The notes under the pieces: generated by a model
What the model saw: only the letters and a program-made list of their open reading frames with translations
The model's database searches: none
Told to the model about the DNA's origin: nothing
Position numbers and translations under genes: made by a program
Part shown: positions 1 to 7,862 of the stretch, one piece after another
Layout of the letters: each line of letters opens with the position of its first letter
Position numbering within the stretch: the stretch's first letter is position 1
From: Acidobacteriota bacterium
Lineage (GTDB): Bacteria > Acidobacteriota > Blastocatellia > Pyrinomonadales > Pyrinomonadaceae
Assembly (NCBI GenBank): GCA_018269075.1
Contig: JAFDVJ010000102.1
Location: forward strand, 1 to 55,709
Length of the DNA stretch: 55,709 nt
Direction of reading: 5' to 3'

Positions 1-24
1 TCTAACCAACTGAACTACGACTCC
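1..24 (-). tRNA. tRNA 5' part, probably tRNA-Asp, cut by window edge
   Basis: The reverse strand starts GGAGTCG at 24, then TA, a D-stem GTTC and the loop AGTTGGTTAGA, which is the first third of a tRNA. The anticodon lies outside the window. The acceptor and D-arm resemble bacterial tRNA-Asp, so the identity is inferred. It is followed, in transcription order from the right, by tRNA-Val lying 54 nt upstream. Confidence 0.7.
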
Positions 25-78
25 GCGATCGGGGCTTCAGATTCGAAATCTGAAACCTGAAATCCTGAATTTTCAAAT

Positions 79-154
79 TGGTGGGCACGAAGGGACTCGA
101 ACCCCTAACTTCCTCCTTGTAAGAGAGGCTGTCTACCAATTGACGTACATGCCC
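79..154 (-). tRNA. tRNA-Val (anticodon UAC)
   Basis: Read on the minus strand the 76 nt fold as a cloverleaf: acceptor GGGCATG pairs with CGTGCCC, the anticodon stem CCTCT/GGAGG closes the loop CTTACAA with anticodon TAC, and the T-arm is AGGGG-TTCGAGT-CCCTT. The 3' ACCA is encoded. The gap to the next tRNA (25-78) contains degenerate 7-bp CTGAAAT-like units. Confidence 0.9.
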
Positions 155-186
155 GAAGATTTTTTAACAAACGGCACGTTTATTTC

Positions 187-217
187 AAAAAACATCGCCC
201 GCTCGAAATCAGGGCGA
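187..217 (-). terminator. Rho-independent terminator after RCC1 gene
   Basis: On the minus strand TCGCCC (217-212), an 11-nt loop and GGGCGA (200-195) are followed by a T run (192-187). It lies 55 nt past the stop of the gene at 272-2131. Confidence 0.65.
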
Positions 218-271
218 ATTGACATCTTACGAAAATTTGGCGCCGCCCGTCAAGTTCGAAAACCGTGAAAT

Positions 272-2131
272 TCAGCGCGCGTCCGCGGCGACGAAATCGG
301 CCGCCGTGAAATCCTCGAAAACTTCGATCAGCCGCGTGTCCGCCGCGAACGAAAACCGCCGCGAGGAAACCGTCAAAAGATAACTGCGGCCGGCCGGAAC
401 CGCTTCGAAACGATAATTCCCGAAAGCGTTCGAACGCGTCCGAAAAGTTTCGCCGTTCACCGTATCGACCAGCGAAACCGCGACGTTGGCGATCCCGCCG
501 CCGCCGGGCGCCACGACTCTTCCGGCGACGAAAACCGGCGCGGCCGTCGGCGACTGGGCGAGCACGAACGGCGACAGGCTCGTCGTCTGCGCGCAGATCT
601 CGCGCGTCGCGTAATTGCGCGAAAAAGTGCGGTTGACGAGATTTCCGCCCTCGCCGTGAAGGATCGAGAGCCCGTTGAAGACCGTCTGGTCGAACACGGT
701 CGGCGTCTTCAGACAGACGCGGACATTGCCCGAAAAAGCGGCCGTCGTCGTCACGTTGTAGGCCGGGGAATTCGCGAGCACGATAAACGAGCCGGAATTC
801 AAACCGGTCGAATTCGGGTCGAGCGCGGTCAGAACGGTCGTTCCCGCGCCGGTCACGGAATCGAACGCGACGCTCACCCCGTCGGCCGTCAGGGCGACGT
901 TTGCGCCCGCCGGCGTCGCGGCGGCCGGCACGGCGACGTGGCCGTGATCGTAGCCGATCCCGAAAACCGGGTTGCCCGTGCCGACGCTCGACTGCACGGG
1001 CAGCGGTCGGCACTGGCAGCCGAGCGTATCGGTCGTGCCGATGCCGAGCTCGCCGAGCTGGTTCCAGCCCCACGCCCAGATCGTGCCGTCGCGTTTCTTC
1101 GCGAGGATCGACGCGTTGGCCGTTTTGACCTCGACGACGTTCGTGATCGTCGACTGGACGGGTGTCGAGACGCACTGGCAGGGACTGTTCTGAACCGTGC
1201 TGACCGTCCCGTTGCCCATCTCGCCGCGGACGTTGAGGCCCCACGCGAAAACGGTTCCGTCCGGTTTGAGCGCGACCGAGGAATTAAAACCGGCGCCGAT
1301 CGCGGAAACACCGAAAAGCGTCGTGTTGAGAACCGGCAGCAGCTGATTGCCGCCGTTCGTGCCGTTGCCGACGCTGCCGTTGAGATTGCTGCCCCAGACC
1401 CAGACCGTGCCGTCCGCCTTGAGCGCGACCGAATGCGTCTGGCCGGCGCTGACCGCGACGATATTGTCAAAGCCGGCGACGCCGACGCCGACCTGCACGG
1501 GCTGGCCGCTCGGGTTGGTCGTGCCGTTGCCGAGCTGGCCGTTCGAGTTGGTCCCCCACGCCCAGACCGTTCCGTCCGCTTTGAGCGCGAGCGAAAAGAG
1601 GCCGCCGCCGTCGACGGCGACGACGTTCGTCAGGCCCGGAATCGGCGCCGGAATGTTGCAGCCCGACGTGATGAAGACCCCGCAGCCGCTGCCGCCGCCG
1701 CCGAGCTGGCCCTCGGAAAATCGGCCCCACGCCCAGACCGTCCCGTCGGCGCGCAGCGCCAGCGCGTGGAGCTGGCCGGCGCTGACCGCGACGACGTTCG
1801 TCAGGTTGAGCGCCGGCACGGGCGAGATGCGCGCGACGGCGGTCGTGCCGTCGCCGATCTGGCCGTTGAGATTAGTGCCGGCGGTCAGCACCGTGCCGGC
1901 GGCCTTCAGAAAAAGCGTGAACGCCTCGCCGCCGGAAATGGCCGTGATCTCGTTCGAATTGGTCAGGCTGACCGGCGACGGCTCGGTCGTGCCGGCGCTG
2001 CCGATGCCGAGCTGGCCGCTGTCGTTTTGGCCCCAGCCGCGAACCTGCGCGGCGAGCGGCGCGGCGAAAATCAGGGCGGCGAGCGCCGCGAAGAATGCGA
2101 TCCGTATTTTTTTCGATTTGATTTCTGACAT
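272..2131 (-). CDS. Secreted RCC1-repeat beta-propeller protein with carboxypeptidase-like regulatory domain
   Basis: The 619-residue protein has a signal peptide (about residues 1-29, ending PLAAQ). A long run of RCC1/ATS1-type repeats follows, roughly residues 30-400, each with a core like GTVWAWGxNxxGQLGxGT. This architecture folds as a beta-propeller. After a middle domain of unknown type, residues about 530-619 (VAGRVVAPGGGGIANVAVSL) look like a carboxypeptidase regulatory-like Ig fold, seen in many acidobacterial surface proteins. The ATG at 2131 has AGGGG just upstream. No catalytic residues are recognised, so a binding or structural role outside the cytoplasm is inferred. No PEP-CTERM or other sorting end is visible. 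Confidence 0.88.
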   Translation of the reverse strand: MSEIKSKKIRIAFFAALAALIFAAPLAAQVRGWGQNDSGQLGIGSAGTTEPSPVSLTNSNEITAISGGEAFTLFLKAAGTVLTAGTNLNGQIGDGTTAVARISPVPALNLTNVVAVSAGQLHALALRADGTVWAWGRFSEGQLGGGGSGCGVFITSGCNIPAPIPGLTNVVAVDGGGLFSLALKADGTVWAWGTNSNGQLGNGTTNPSGQPVQVGVGVAGFDNIVAVSAGQTHSVALKADGTVWVWGSNLNGSVGNGTNGGNQLLPVLNTTLFGVSAIGAGFNSSVALKPDGTVFAWGLNVRGEMGNGTVSTVQNSPCQCVSTPVQSTITNVVEVKTANASILAKKRDGTIWAWGWNQLGELGIGTTDTLGCQCRPLPVQSSVGTGNPVFGIGYDHGHVAVPAAATPAGANVALTADGVSVAFDSVTGAGTTVLTALDPNSTGLNSGSFIVLANSPAYNVTTTAAFSGNVRVCLKTPTVFDQTVFNGLSILHGEGGNLVNRTFSRNYATREICAQTTSLSPFVLAQSPTAAPVFVAGRVVAPGGGGIANVAVSLVDTVNGETFRTRSNAFGNYRFEAVPAGRSYLLTVSSRRFSFAADTRLIEVFEDFTAADFVAADAR

Positions 2132-2204
2132 AAAACCCCTTTGGCAAAGGCGGCCCCTGAAAAGCCCGGTCCGCCTTTCGATTAAACCTTGTTCCTTTCG
2201 ATTT

Positions 2205-2957
2205 TTACGGCATCGACGAGCCGACCGTCATCCCGGCGACGGCGAAATTGTTGAACTGCTGAATGATCGGAAAACCGAAAACGCCGCCGCCGACCAGTTG
2301 GCCGAGCCGGCTGCCGGGCGCGGTCGCGAGCGTCAGATTCGCGCCGCCGATCGCGATCGAGGGCACGCTGGTGCTCATCCGGACGATCCGGCCGGCCGGC
2401 GTTTTCCGCCACCAGTTGGCGAGAAACGAGCCCGCCGGCGCCGCCGACGGCGCGACCGTGCCCGCGACCGAAAAACGCGGCGCGCCGGGAAACGGGACGC
2501 GGACCGCGAAATCGTTCGAGACCGGATCGTAATCGTAATCGAGCGTCGGGACGAACTGCGCGTCGACGCCCGTCAGCCGGAGCGCGGCGGCGAGCGGCAG
2601 ATCCGAAGTGTAGTACCAGATCGTGTAATTATTGATGTCGCCCGTGCCGTCCGGCGGGACGACGACCGCGCCGATCTGGACGATCGAGCCGGAGCGGGGC
2701 GGCAAACCGGCGACCGCGATCCGGCAGCGCGCCGTCCGCACGACGAGCGGCGTCACCGGCTGGCCTTCGCCGACCGGGATGAACTCGGCCGGCACGAGCG
2801 GGCGGACGTTGGCGGTCGGCGCGAGCCCGACGCCGATGCTCTCGACGCAGTTCGTGAACGCGACCGAAAAATGCGGATTCCCTGCGGGCACGGCGGCCGG
2901 CGCGCTTCCCGCGAACAGGCAAATGACTGCGATGTAAACGATATTCCTCAATTTCAT
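2205..2957 (-). CDS. Secreted protein of unknown function
   Basis: The 250-residue protein begins with a clear signal peptide of about 21 residues ending in SAPAA. The mature part has two cysteines, in NCVESIG and ARCRIAV, which could form a disulfide after export. It contains a WYYTSDLPLA segment and a Gly/Ala-rich end. I do not recognise a family. The ATG is preceded by AAGAGG. It lies upstream of the RCC1 gene on the same strand, 73 nt away, so the two may be co-transcribed. Confidence 0.75.
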   Translation of the reverse strand: MKLRNIVYIAVICLFAGSAPAAVPAGNPHFSVAFTNCVESIGVGLAPTANVRPLVPAEFIPVGEGQPVTPLVVRTARCRIAVAGLPPRSGSIVQIGAVVVPPDGTGDINNYTIWYYTSDLPLAAALRLTGVDAQFVPTLDYDYDPVSNDFAVRVPFPGAPRFSVAGTVAPSAAPAGSFLANWWRKTPAGRIVRMSTSVPSIAIGGANLTLATAPGSRLGQLVGGGVFGFPIIQQFNNFAVAGMTVGSSMP

Positions 2958-2981
2958 AACCTCTTAAACCTCCGATTTTTT

Positions 2982-3245
2982 TTAAGTTTCGTCGACGGCG
3001 ACGAGCGAATCGGCGCAGAACCGCGGCCGGCCGTCGTCAGCCGCGGTCGCGTGAATCCGGCCGCTCGCCGCCAGCCGTTCGATCGTTCGGACCGGCAGCG
3101 AAAGCACCCGGGACGCCTGCGCCGTCGATAAATGAAGCGTCTTTTTCCGGCAGCTCCGGCAAAAGACGAAAACCCGTCGGTGAAAACGAATGACGGTCGT
3201 TTCGCGCGTTTCAAGGACGATTTCGGTGCGGCGTTTTAATTTCAT
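2982..3245 (-). CDS. Small MerR/excisionase-like helix-turn-helix protein
   Basis: This 87-residue protein has a basic N-terminus (MKLKRRTEIVLETRE), a CRSC cysteine pair and a second half (STAQASRVLSLPVRTIERLAASGRIHA) that reads as the DNA-binding helix-turn-helix of excisionase/MerR-type proteins. An acidic end follows. Only one CxxC is present, so a full zinc site would need a partner chain. GGGGAAAGA lies upstream of the ATG. It is encoded divergently from the winged-helix sensor at 3415 and just upstream of two secreted-protein genes. Local regulation of one or both sides is plausible but is inference from position. Confidence 0.72.
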   Translation of the reverse strand: MKLKRRTEIVLETRETTVIRFHRRVFVFCRSCRKKTLHLSTAQASRVLSLPVRTIERLAASGRIHATAADDGRPRFCADSLVAVDET

Positions 3246-3414
3246 AACGAAAATTCTTTCCCCGGCGGCGGATTTTTGTTAAAATTTCAGCTCGAAAAAC
3301 GGAAATCCGTCTCGTTTTCCGGAATCCGGCGGCGATGTCTTACAGCATCGCCCGAAGGCTTCCAAAAAGTCTTAAAAAACGCGGCAAAAATTTCCAAAAA
3401 TTTCCAAAAAGCAG

Positions 3415-5616
3415 ATGGACGGCGAACAGCAGCAAAAAATTTTCTTCGCCGAGTTCGAACTGGACACGGCGCACCGCCGGCTTTTGCGCTCCGGCGAGCC
3501 GTGCGCGCTGTATGCGAAAGCCTATGATCTGCTTGAGTTTCTGGTTAAAAACAACGGGCGGATCGTCTCGAAGGACGAGATTCTGGAAACGGTCTGGGAA
3601 GGCCAGTTCGTCGAGGAAGCGAATCTTTCGGTGCAGATTTCCGCGCTCCGGAAAGCGCTCGGCGAGCGCCGCGACGCGCCGCGCTTTCTGGTCACGATCC
3701 CGGGCAAGGGCTATAAATTCACGGCCGAGCTCGACGACGCGACCGACGAGATCGTCATCGAAAAGCACCATATCTCGCAGCTCACGATCCGGCAGGAGAC
3801 CGAAATCGACACCGGCCCGGAAACCGTCTCGATCGCGCCGCGAAATTTTCCGGCCCTCGAAGCGCCGCGCCGTCGGAACTGGCCGCGGTATCTGCTGCTG
3901 GCCGCGGCGGTCGGGCTGATCGCCCTGACGGCCGGCTGGACGATTTTTCGCTTTTACAACCGGCCGAAGCCGGTCTTTCTGAAGACGCGCGTCACGCGGC
4001 TGACCAACAACGGCCGGGTCGCGGCCGCGGCGGTCGCGCCCGACGGCAAATATTTCGCCTACGTTTTAAGCGAGCCCGAGGGCCGCAGCCTCTGGATCCA
4101 GCAGGTCGGGACGGCCAGCAATATCCGCCTGCTGCCGCCCGTCAAAGCCGATTTCTGGCAGGTCGTCTTTTCGCCCGACGGCGCTTATATCTACTACAAC
4201 CTCTTCAGCCCGGACAAAACGAACAACGAGCTTTTCCGGATTCCGTCGCTCGGCGGCCTCGCCGAAAAAATCCCGGGCATCATCGGCTACGCCGTCTCGT
4301 TCGCGCCCGACGGCCGGCGCTTCGCCTACGTCCAGCCCGATTCCGAAGCCGGCCTGAATTCTCTGATGATCGCCGACATCGACGGCGCGAACCGGCAGAC
4401 GCTCGCCGTCAAGCCGCAGCCGAACACGTTCGTGTTCGACGGCGAGCTGACCGCGTGGTCGCCCGACGGCGCGACGCTCGCCGTTTTCGTCAATCATCTC
4501 GAAGCCGGCACGAATTACTACAATCTCGTCGGCGTCGACGTCCGCAGCGGCACCGAAAGAAATCTCTGCGATCAGCGCTGGCGCGACGTGCCGTCGCTCG
4601 AATGGCTGCGCGACGGCAGCGGCCTGCTCGTTTCGGGCATCGCCGAAACCAACCGCCGGAACCGGATCTGGCTGGTGCCGCAGCCGGACGGCGAAGTGCG
4701 GCCGCTGACCGACGATCTGAACGATTATTCCTCTCTGAAATCGACCGCCCGCGGAAACGCCTTCGTCGCGCTCCAGACGACCTCGCTCAACGCTCTCTAC
4801 GCCGGCCCGGCCGACGGCGCGGAAAGCGACTTCCGCGAAATCGTCTCGGAAGTCGGACCGCTCGACCCGCTCGGGCTGATGCCCGACGGGAAGATCGTTT
4901 TCCGGTCGTCGGCCGACGGCGCGGCGAATCTCTGGCGCATCGACGCGGACGGCGCGAACCGCCGCCAGCTGACGGCCAACCTGCAGGTCGACGAACGCGG
5001 AATGTGCGTCAGCGGCGACGGGAAATACATCGTCTTCACCTCGTGGCGCTCGGGCAAATCGAATCTCTGGCGCGTCGACGCGGACGGCGGCAACCCGCGG
5101 CAGCTGACCGACGGCGAGGCGGACGCCAATCCGAGCTGCGCGGCCGACGGCCGGTCGGTCGTCTTCCAGCGCGGAATTCTTTCGCAGCCGCATCTCTGGA
5201 AAGTTTCGATCGACGGCGGCGAGCCCGTCCGGCTGACCGATTTCAACGCCAAATGGAGCGCGCTTTCGACAAACGGCGCGGCGGCCAGCTACTTTTTTAT
5301 GAAAGACGACCGGTGGCAGATCGGCATCCTCGATGCGGAAACGGGCGTCGTCCGCCGGACGCTCGACGTGCCCGCCGCCCTGAGCGGCCGGAGAACCCAA
5401 TGGTCGCCGGCCGACGACGGTCTGTTTTTTGTCGCGGCCGGCGGCGACACGGGCAATGTCTGGAAGCTGCCGCTCGACGGCTCGGCGGCCCGGCCGGTGA
5501 CGAACTTCAAATCGAAATCTCTCGATGATTTTCTCTTCACGCGCGACGGCGCGAAGCTGGTCGTCGCGCGCTCGACGCATCTGAGCGACGTCGTGCTGAT
5601 CGAAAACGCCGAATAA
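3415..5616 (+). CDS. CadC-like winged-helix regulator fused to TolB/PD40 propeller
   Basis: Residues about 8-100 form an OmpR/PhoB-type winged helix, with recognition-helix region VEEANLSVQISALRKALGE and wing PRFLVTIPGKGYKF. There is no receiver domain. A single membrane helix follows at about residues 160-183 (YLLLAAAVGLIALTAGW). The rest, about 190-733, is a string of PD40/WD40-like repeats such as NLWRIDADGANRRQLT and the DGKYIVFTSW type, as in TolB and DPP4-like propellers. The layout suggests a one-component membrane regulator with cytoplasmic DNA-binding head and periplasmic propeller sensor. This fusion is frequent in Acidobacteriota. Its target genes are not shown by the sequence. The start ATG at 3415 has only a weak ribosome binding site. 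Confidence 0.9.
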   Translation: MDGEQQQKIFFAEFELDTAHRRLLRSGEPCALYAKAYDLLEFLVKNNGRIVSKDEILETVWEGQFVEEANLSVQISALRKALGERRDAPRFLVTIPGKGYKFTAELDDATDEIVIEKHHISQLTIRQETEIDTGPETVSIAPRNFPALEAPRRRNWPRYLLLAAAVGLIALTAGWTIFRFYNRPKPVFLKTRVTRLTNNGRVAAAAVAPDGKYFAYVLSEPEGRSLWIQQVGTASNIRLLPPVKADFWQVVFSPDGAYIYYNLFSPDKTNNELFRIPSLGGLAEKIPGIIGYAVSFAPDGRRFAYVQPDSEAGLNSLMIADIDGANRQTLAVKPQPNTFVFDGELTAWSPDGATLAVFVNHLEAGTNYYNLVGVDVRSGTERNLCDQRWRDVPSLEWLRDGSGLLVSGIAETNRRNRIWLVPQPDGEVRPLTDDLNDYSSLKSTARGNAFVALQTTSLNALYAGPADGAESDFREIVSEVGPLDPLGLMPDGKIVFRSSADGAANLWRIDADGANRRQLTANLQVDERGMCVSGDGKYIVFTSWRSGKSNLWRVDADGGNPRQLTDGEADANPSCAADGRSVVFQRGILSQPHLWKVSIDGGEPVRLTDFNAKWSALSTNGAAASYFFMKDDRWQIGILDAETGVVRRTLDVPAALSGRRTQWSPADDGLFFVAAGGDTGNVWKLPLDGSAARPVTNFKSKSLDDFLFTRDGAKLVVARSTHLSDVVLIENAE

Positions 5617-5617
5617 A

Positions 5618-5760
5618 TACTGTGTAAATTGAGTTTCTTTAGATCGTTTCGAGGACCTTTGATCTTTTGTCTTTGATCTTTGACCTTTAGAATAAAATCG
5701 AGGTTCCAGGACCAAAGACCAAAGATCGAATTTGTCGGCAAATTTAGAAAACGGAGTAAT
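5618..5760. repeat. Dispersed repeat element, copy A
   Basis: The segment starts TACTGTGTAAATTGAGTTTC and holds GATCTTT/GACCTTT heptamers (5655-5688) facing an inverted set, ACCAAAGACCAAAGATC (5710-5726). A matching copy lies on the other strand at 32500-32655, sharing the flank TGTGTAAA-TGAGTTTCTTTAGAT-GTTTCGAG. It fills the space between two convergent genes and could form a long hairpin. Confidence 0.7.
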
Positions 5761-5774
5761 AAACTTCCGGCGAA

Positions 5775-6788
5775 TCAGTTTTTGTTTCTTTTCAGGAGCT
5801 GCGGTTTGTCGGCCGGATCGGACTTGACGGGCGCGGCCGCGCCGTTGACGAGGATCGTGCCGCCGAAGCCGACGGCGAAGCCTTTTTTACCGACGAAGAG
5901 GATTTTTTCGAGCTTGTGTTTGACTTTCGTTTCGTCGACGACCCAGACGTTTCCCCCGGTCTGCGTGTGCAGGATCAGGCCCTCGTCGCCGACCGCCCAG
6001 CCCTCGGCGGTGTTCGCGAAAAAGACGTCGAACAGATCCGCCGTGACGCGCGAATTCTGCTCGCGCCACGTTTTTCCGGCGCTCCACGTCTGAAAGACCT
6101 TGCCACCGGCGCCGACCGCCCAGCCGTTCTGCCGGTTAAAGAAAAAAACGGCGTTGAGCCTGGCCGTCTTGTCGCCGAAAAGATTGGCCGCGTTCCACGT
6201 GTTGCCCGCGTCCTCGGTGAAATAGACGCTGCCGCCCGCGCCGACGATCGCGCCGTGGGTGTCGTCGGAAAACGCGCCGCCGAGCAGTTTGTAGCGCACC
6301 GGCCACGGCGATTTTTCCCAGCCGCCGTCATTGAGCTCGAAGAGCGCGCCGGTCTCGCCGACGGCGAAGCCTTTTCCCTTTTGATTGAAGAAGATCCGCG
6401 TGATGCGCGTGCGGCCGAGATCGCCGATCTCGGTTTTTTCCCAGCTCGCGCCGCCGTCGGTCGTCTTCATCAGGTAGGAGATGGAATTCTGGCCGCGATT
6501 GAAAACGTCGCGCTCGCAGAGCAGCCAGCCCGTGTATTCGTCCGAAAAATAGATCTGCCGGATGTTGTCGTCGGTAAAATTCTTGCGTTTCGTCCAGGTC
6601 TTGCCGCCGTCGGTCGTTTCGAGAAAAGTGCCGCCGCTGCCGGCGATGAAGCCCTTGTTTTCGTTGAAGAAATAAATATCGTGGAGCCACGCCAGCGTGT
6701 TCGTGCTCTGCTTCGTCCATTCGCCCCGCCCGGCCTGCCAGCACAGCAGGCAGAGCAGAACGATCCCAATTTTCCTCAATCGAGTCAT
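5775..6788 (-). CDS. YCF48/HCF136-like BNR propeller protein of the exopolysaccharide locus
   Basis: The 337-residue protein has an N-terminal signal-type helix (RLRKIGIVLLCLLCW). Repeats follow with the pattern GSGGTFLETTDGGKTWTKR, that is, Asp-box/YCF48 repeats forming a propeller. In photosynthetic organisms this fold assists photosystem II assembly; in other bacteria it is a secreted propeller of unknown role. The ATG at 6788 is preferred over an upstream TTG. It is the last gene of the minus-strand exopolysaccharide operon, separated from the SLBB gene by a CCGAAAT array, so a role in envelope polysaccharide assembly is inferred from position only. Confidence 0.82.
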   Translation of the reverse strand: MTRLRKIGIVLLCLLCWQAGRGEWTKQSTNTLAWLHDIYFFNENKGFIAGSGGTFLETTDGGKTWTKRKNFTDDNIRQIYFSDEYTGWLLCERDVFNRGQNSISYLMKTTDGGASWEKTEIGDLGRTRITRIFFNQKGKGFAVGETGALFELNDGGWEKSPWPVRYKLLGGAFSDDTHGAIVGAGGSVYFTEDAGNTWNAANLFGDKTARLNAVFFFNRQNGWAVGAGGKVFQTWSAGKTWREQNSRVTADLFDVFFANTAEGWAVGDEGLILHTQTGGNVWVVDETKVKHKLEKILFVGKKGFAVGFGGTILVNGAAAPVKSDPADKPQLLKRNKN

Positions 6789-6810
6789 CAAGTTACAAAG
6801 AATTCAATCA

Positions 6811-6850
6811 AATCCGAAATCCGAAATCCGAAATCCGAAATCCGAAATCC
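6811..6850. repeat. Heptanucleotide tandem array (CCGAAAT)n
   Basis: About five perfect CCGAAAT units end in CCCT directly against the stop codon of the SLBB gene at 6852. The same family occurs at 7771, 11533, 27381, 55488 and 55567. Confidence 0.9.
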
Positions 6851-6851
6851 C

Positions 6852-7724
6852 TTAAAACGGACTGCCGAACAGGAGGCGGACGGCGCTCGCCTTGCCGATC
6901 AGATCGAAAACCTTGGCGATCGTGAAGCCCTTGCCGCCGACGAAGACCTGATCGCCGGGATTGAGAAAGATCATCGGCACCTTGCCGCTTTCCATCTCGA
7001 CGAGGTTGATATCGCGCCGCGACAGGCGGCCGTCCTTGTCATAGCTGATGATCGCGACCTTCTTTTTGTCGCCGTCCTTGGCGATGCCGCCGGCTTCGAG
7101 AATCGCTTCGTAGACGCTCACCTTGCGGTCCATAATCCGGATGCCGGGCGCGGCGACCTTGCCCATCACGCTGTAGCGGACGCTCATCGCCTTGTCGAGC
7201 GTGACCGTGACCTTCGGGTCGATGATGTATTCGTCGAGCTTTTTGGTGATCTCGTCGGCGACCTGTTCGACGGTCTTGCCGCCGACCAGCACGCCTTCGC
7301 GGATCAGCGGATAGGAAATCCGCGCCGTCGGCGGCACGGTGATGCCGGTCTTGCAGTAATCGGGACACTGGCCGAAAACCTCGACCGAGATGATGTCGTT
7401 CGGCCCGAGCCGGTATTCCTTCAGATAATTGTTGTAATAGGGCAGAATGTTGTCGGCGTCGTCGGTCTGCGGGCCGACCGGCGTTTTGTCGTCCGGGTTC
7501 GCCGCGACCGGCGTCGGCGTCGGCGTCGGCGCGGTTTCGGTCTTTTCGACCGCCTCCGTTTTCACCGTCGTCGAATCGGTTTTGGCCGCATCCGTCTTAA
7601 CCTCGTCCGTCGTATTCCGGTCGCGCGTCGGCGGATTTTCCGTCTGCGCGAACGCGCCGAGGGCGAGCACCGCGACGGCCGCCGCCGTCAAACCGAATTT
7701 CTGCAAAAATCTTACCGCTTTCAT
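6852..7724 (-). CDS. Polysaccharide export protein with SLBB domain (Wza-like)
   Basis: The 290-residue protein has a signal peptide (to about residue 26, ALGAFAQ) and a low-complexity Thr/Pro/Glu linker. A Poly_export domain follows at about residues 95-170 (YRLGPNDIISVEVFG), then an SLBB domain at about 175-225 (RYSVMGKVAAPG) and a C-terminal part ending LLFGSPF. Wza-family proteins form the outer-membrane channel for capsule or exopolysaccharide. There is no lipobox, unlike E. coli Wza. Length and context match the PEP-CTERM-associated export subfamily. GGAG lies about 10 nt before the ATG. It is next-to-last in the exopolysaccharide operon. Confidence 0.92.
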   Translation of the reverse strand: MKAVRFLQKFGLTAAAVAVLALGAFAQTENPPTRDRNTTDEVKTDAAKTDSTTVKTEAVEKTETAPTPTPTPVAANPDDKTPVGPQTDDADNILPYYNNYLKEYRLGPNDIISVEVFGQCPDYCKTGITVPPTARISYPLIREGVLVGGKTVEQVADEITKKLDEYIIDPKVTVTLDKAMSVRYSVMGKVAAPGIRIMDRKVSVYEAILEAGGIAKDGDKKKVAIISYDKDGRLSRRDINLVEMESGKVPMIFLNPGDQVFVGGKGFTIAKVFDLIGKASAVRLLFGSPF

Positions 7725-7770
7725 CTTTCTTATCTCCGTTTCAGTAAACGCCTATCACAATCGAAATTTC

Positions 7771-7803
7771 AGATTTCGGATTTCGGATTTCGGATTTCGG
7801 ATG
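7771..7803. repeat. Heptanucleotide tandem array (ATTTCGG)n
   Basis: Four or more ATTTCGG units, the reverse orientation of the CCGAAAT family, lie in the gap between the SLBB and sugar-transferase genes. Pyrimidine-rich CCCTTTCTCC-type sequence follows to 7860. Confidence 0.88.
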
Positions 7804-7862
7804 ATTCGATGTCGGATCGCCCTTTCTCCTCTTCTCCCTTTCTCCCTTTCTCCCCTTCTTCC

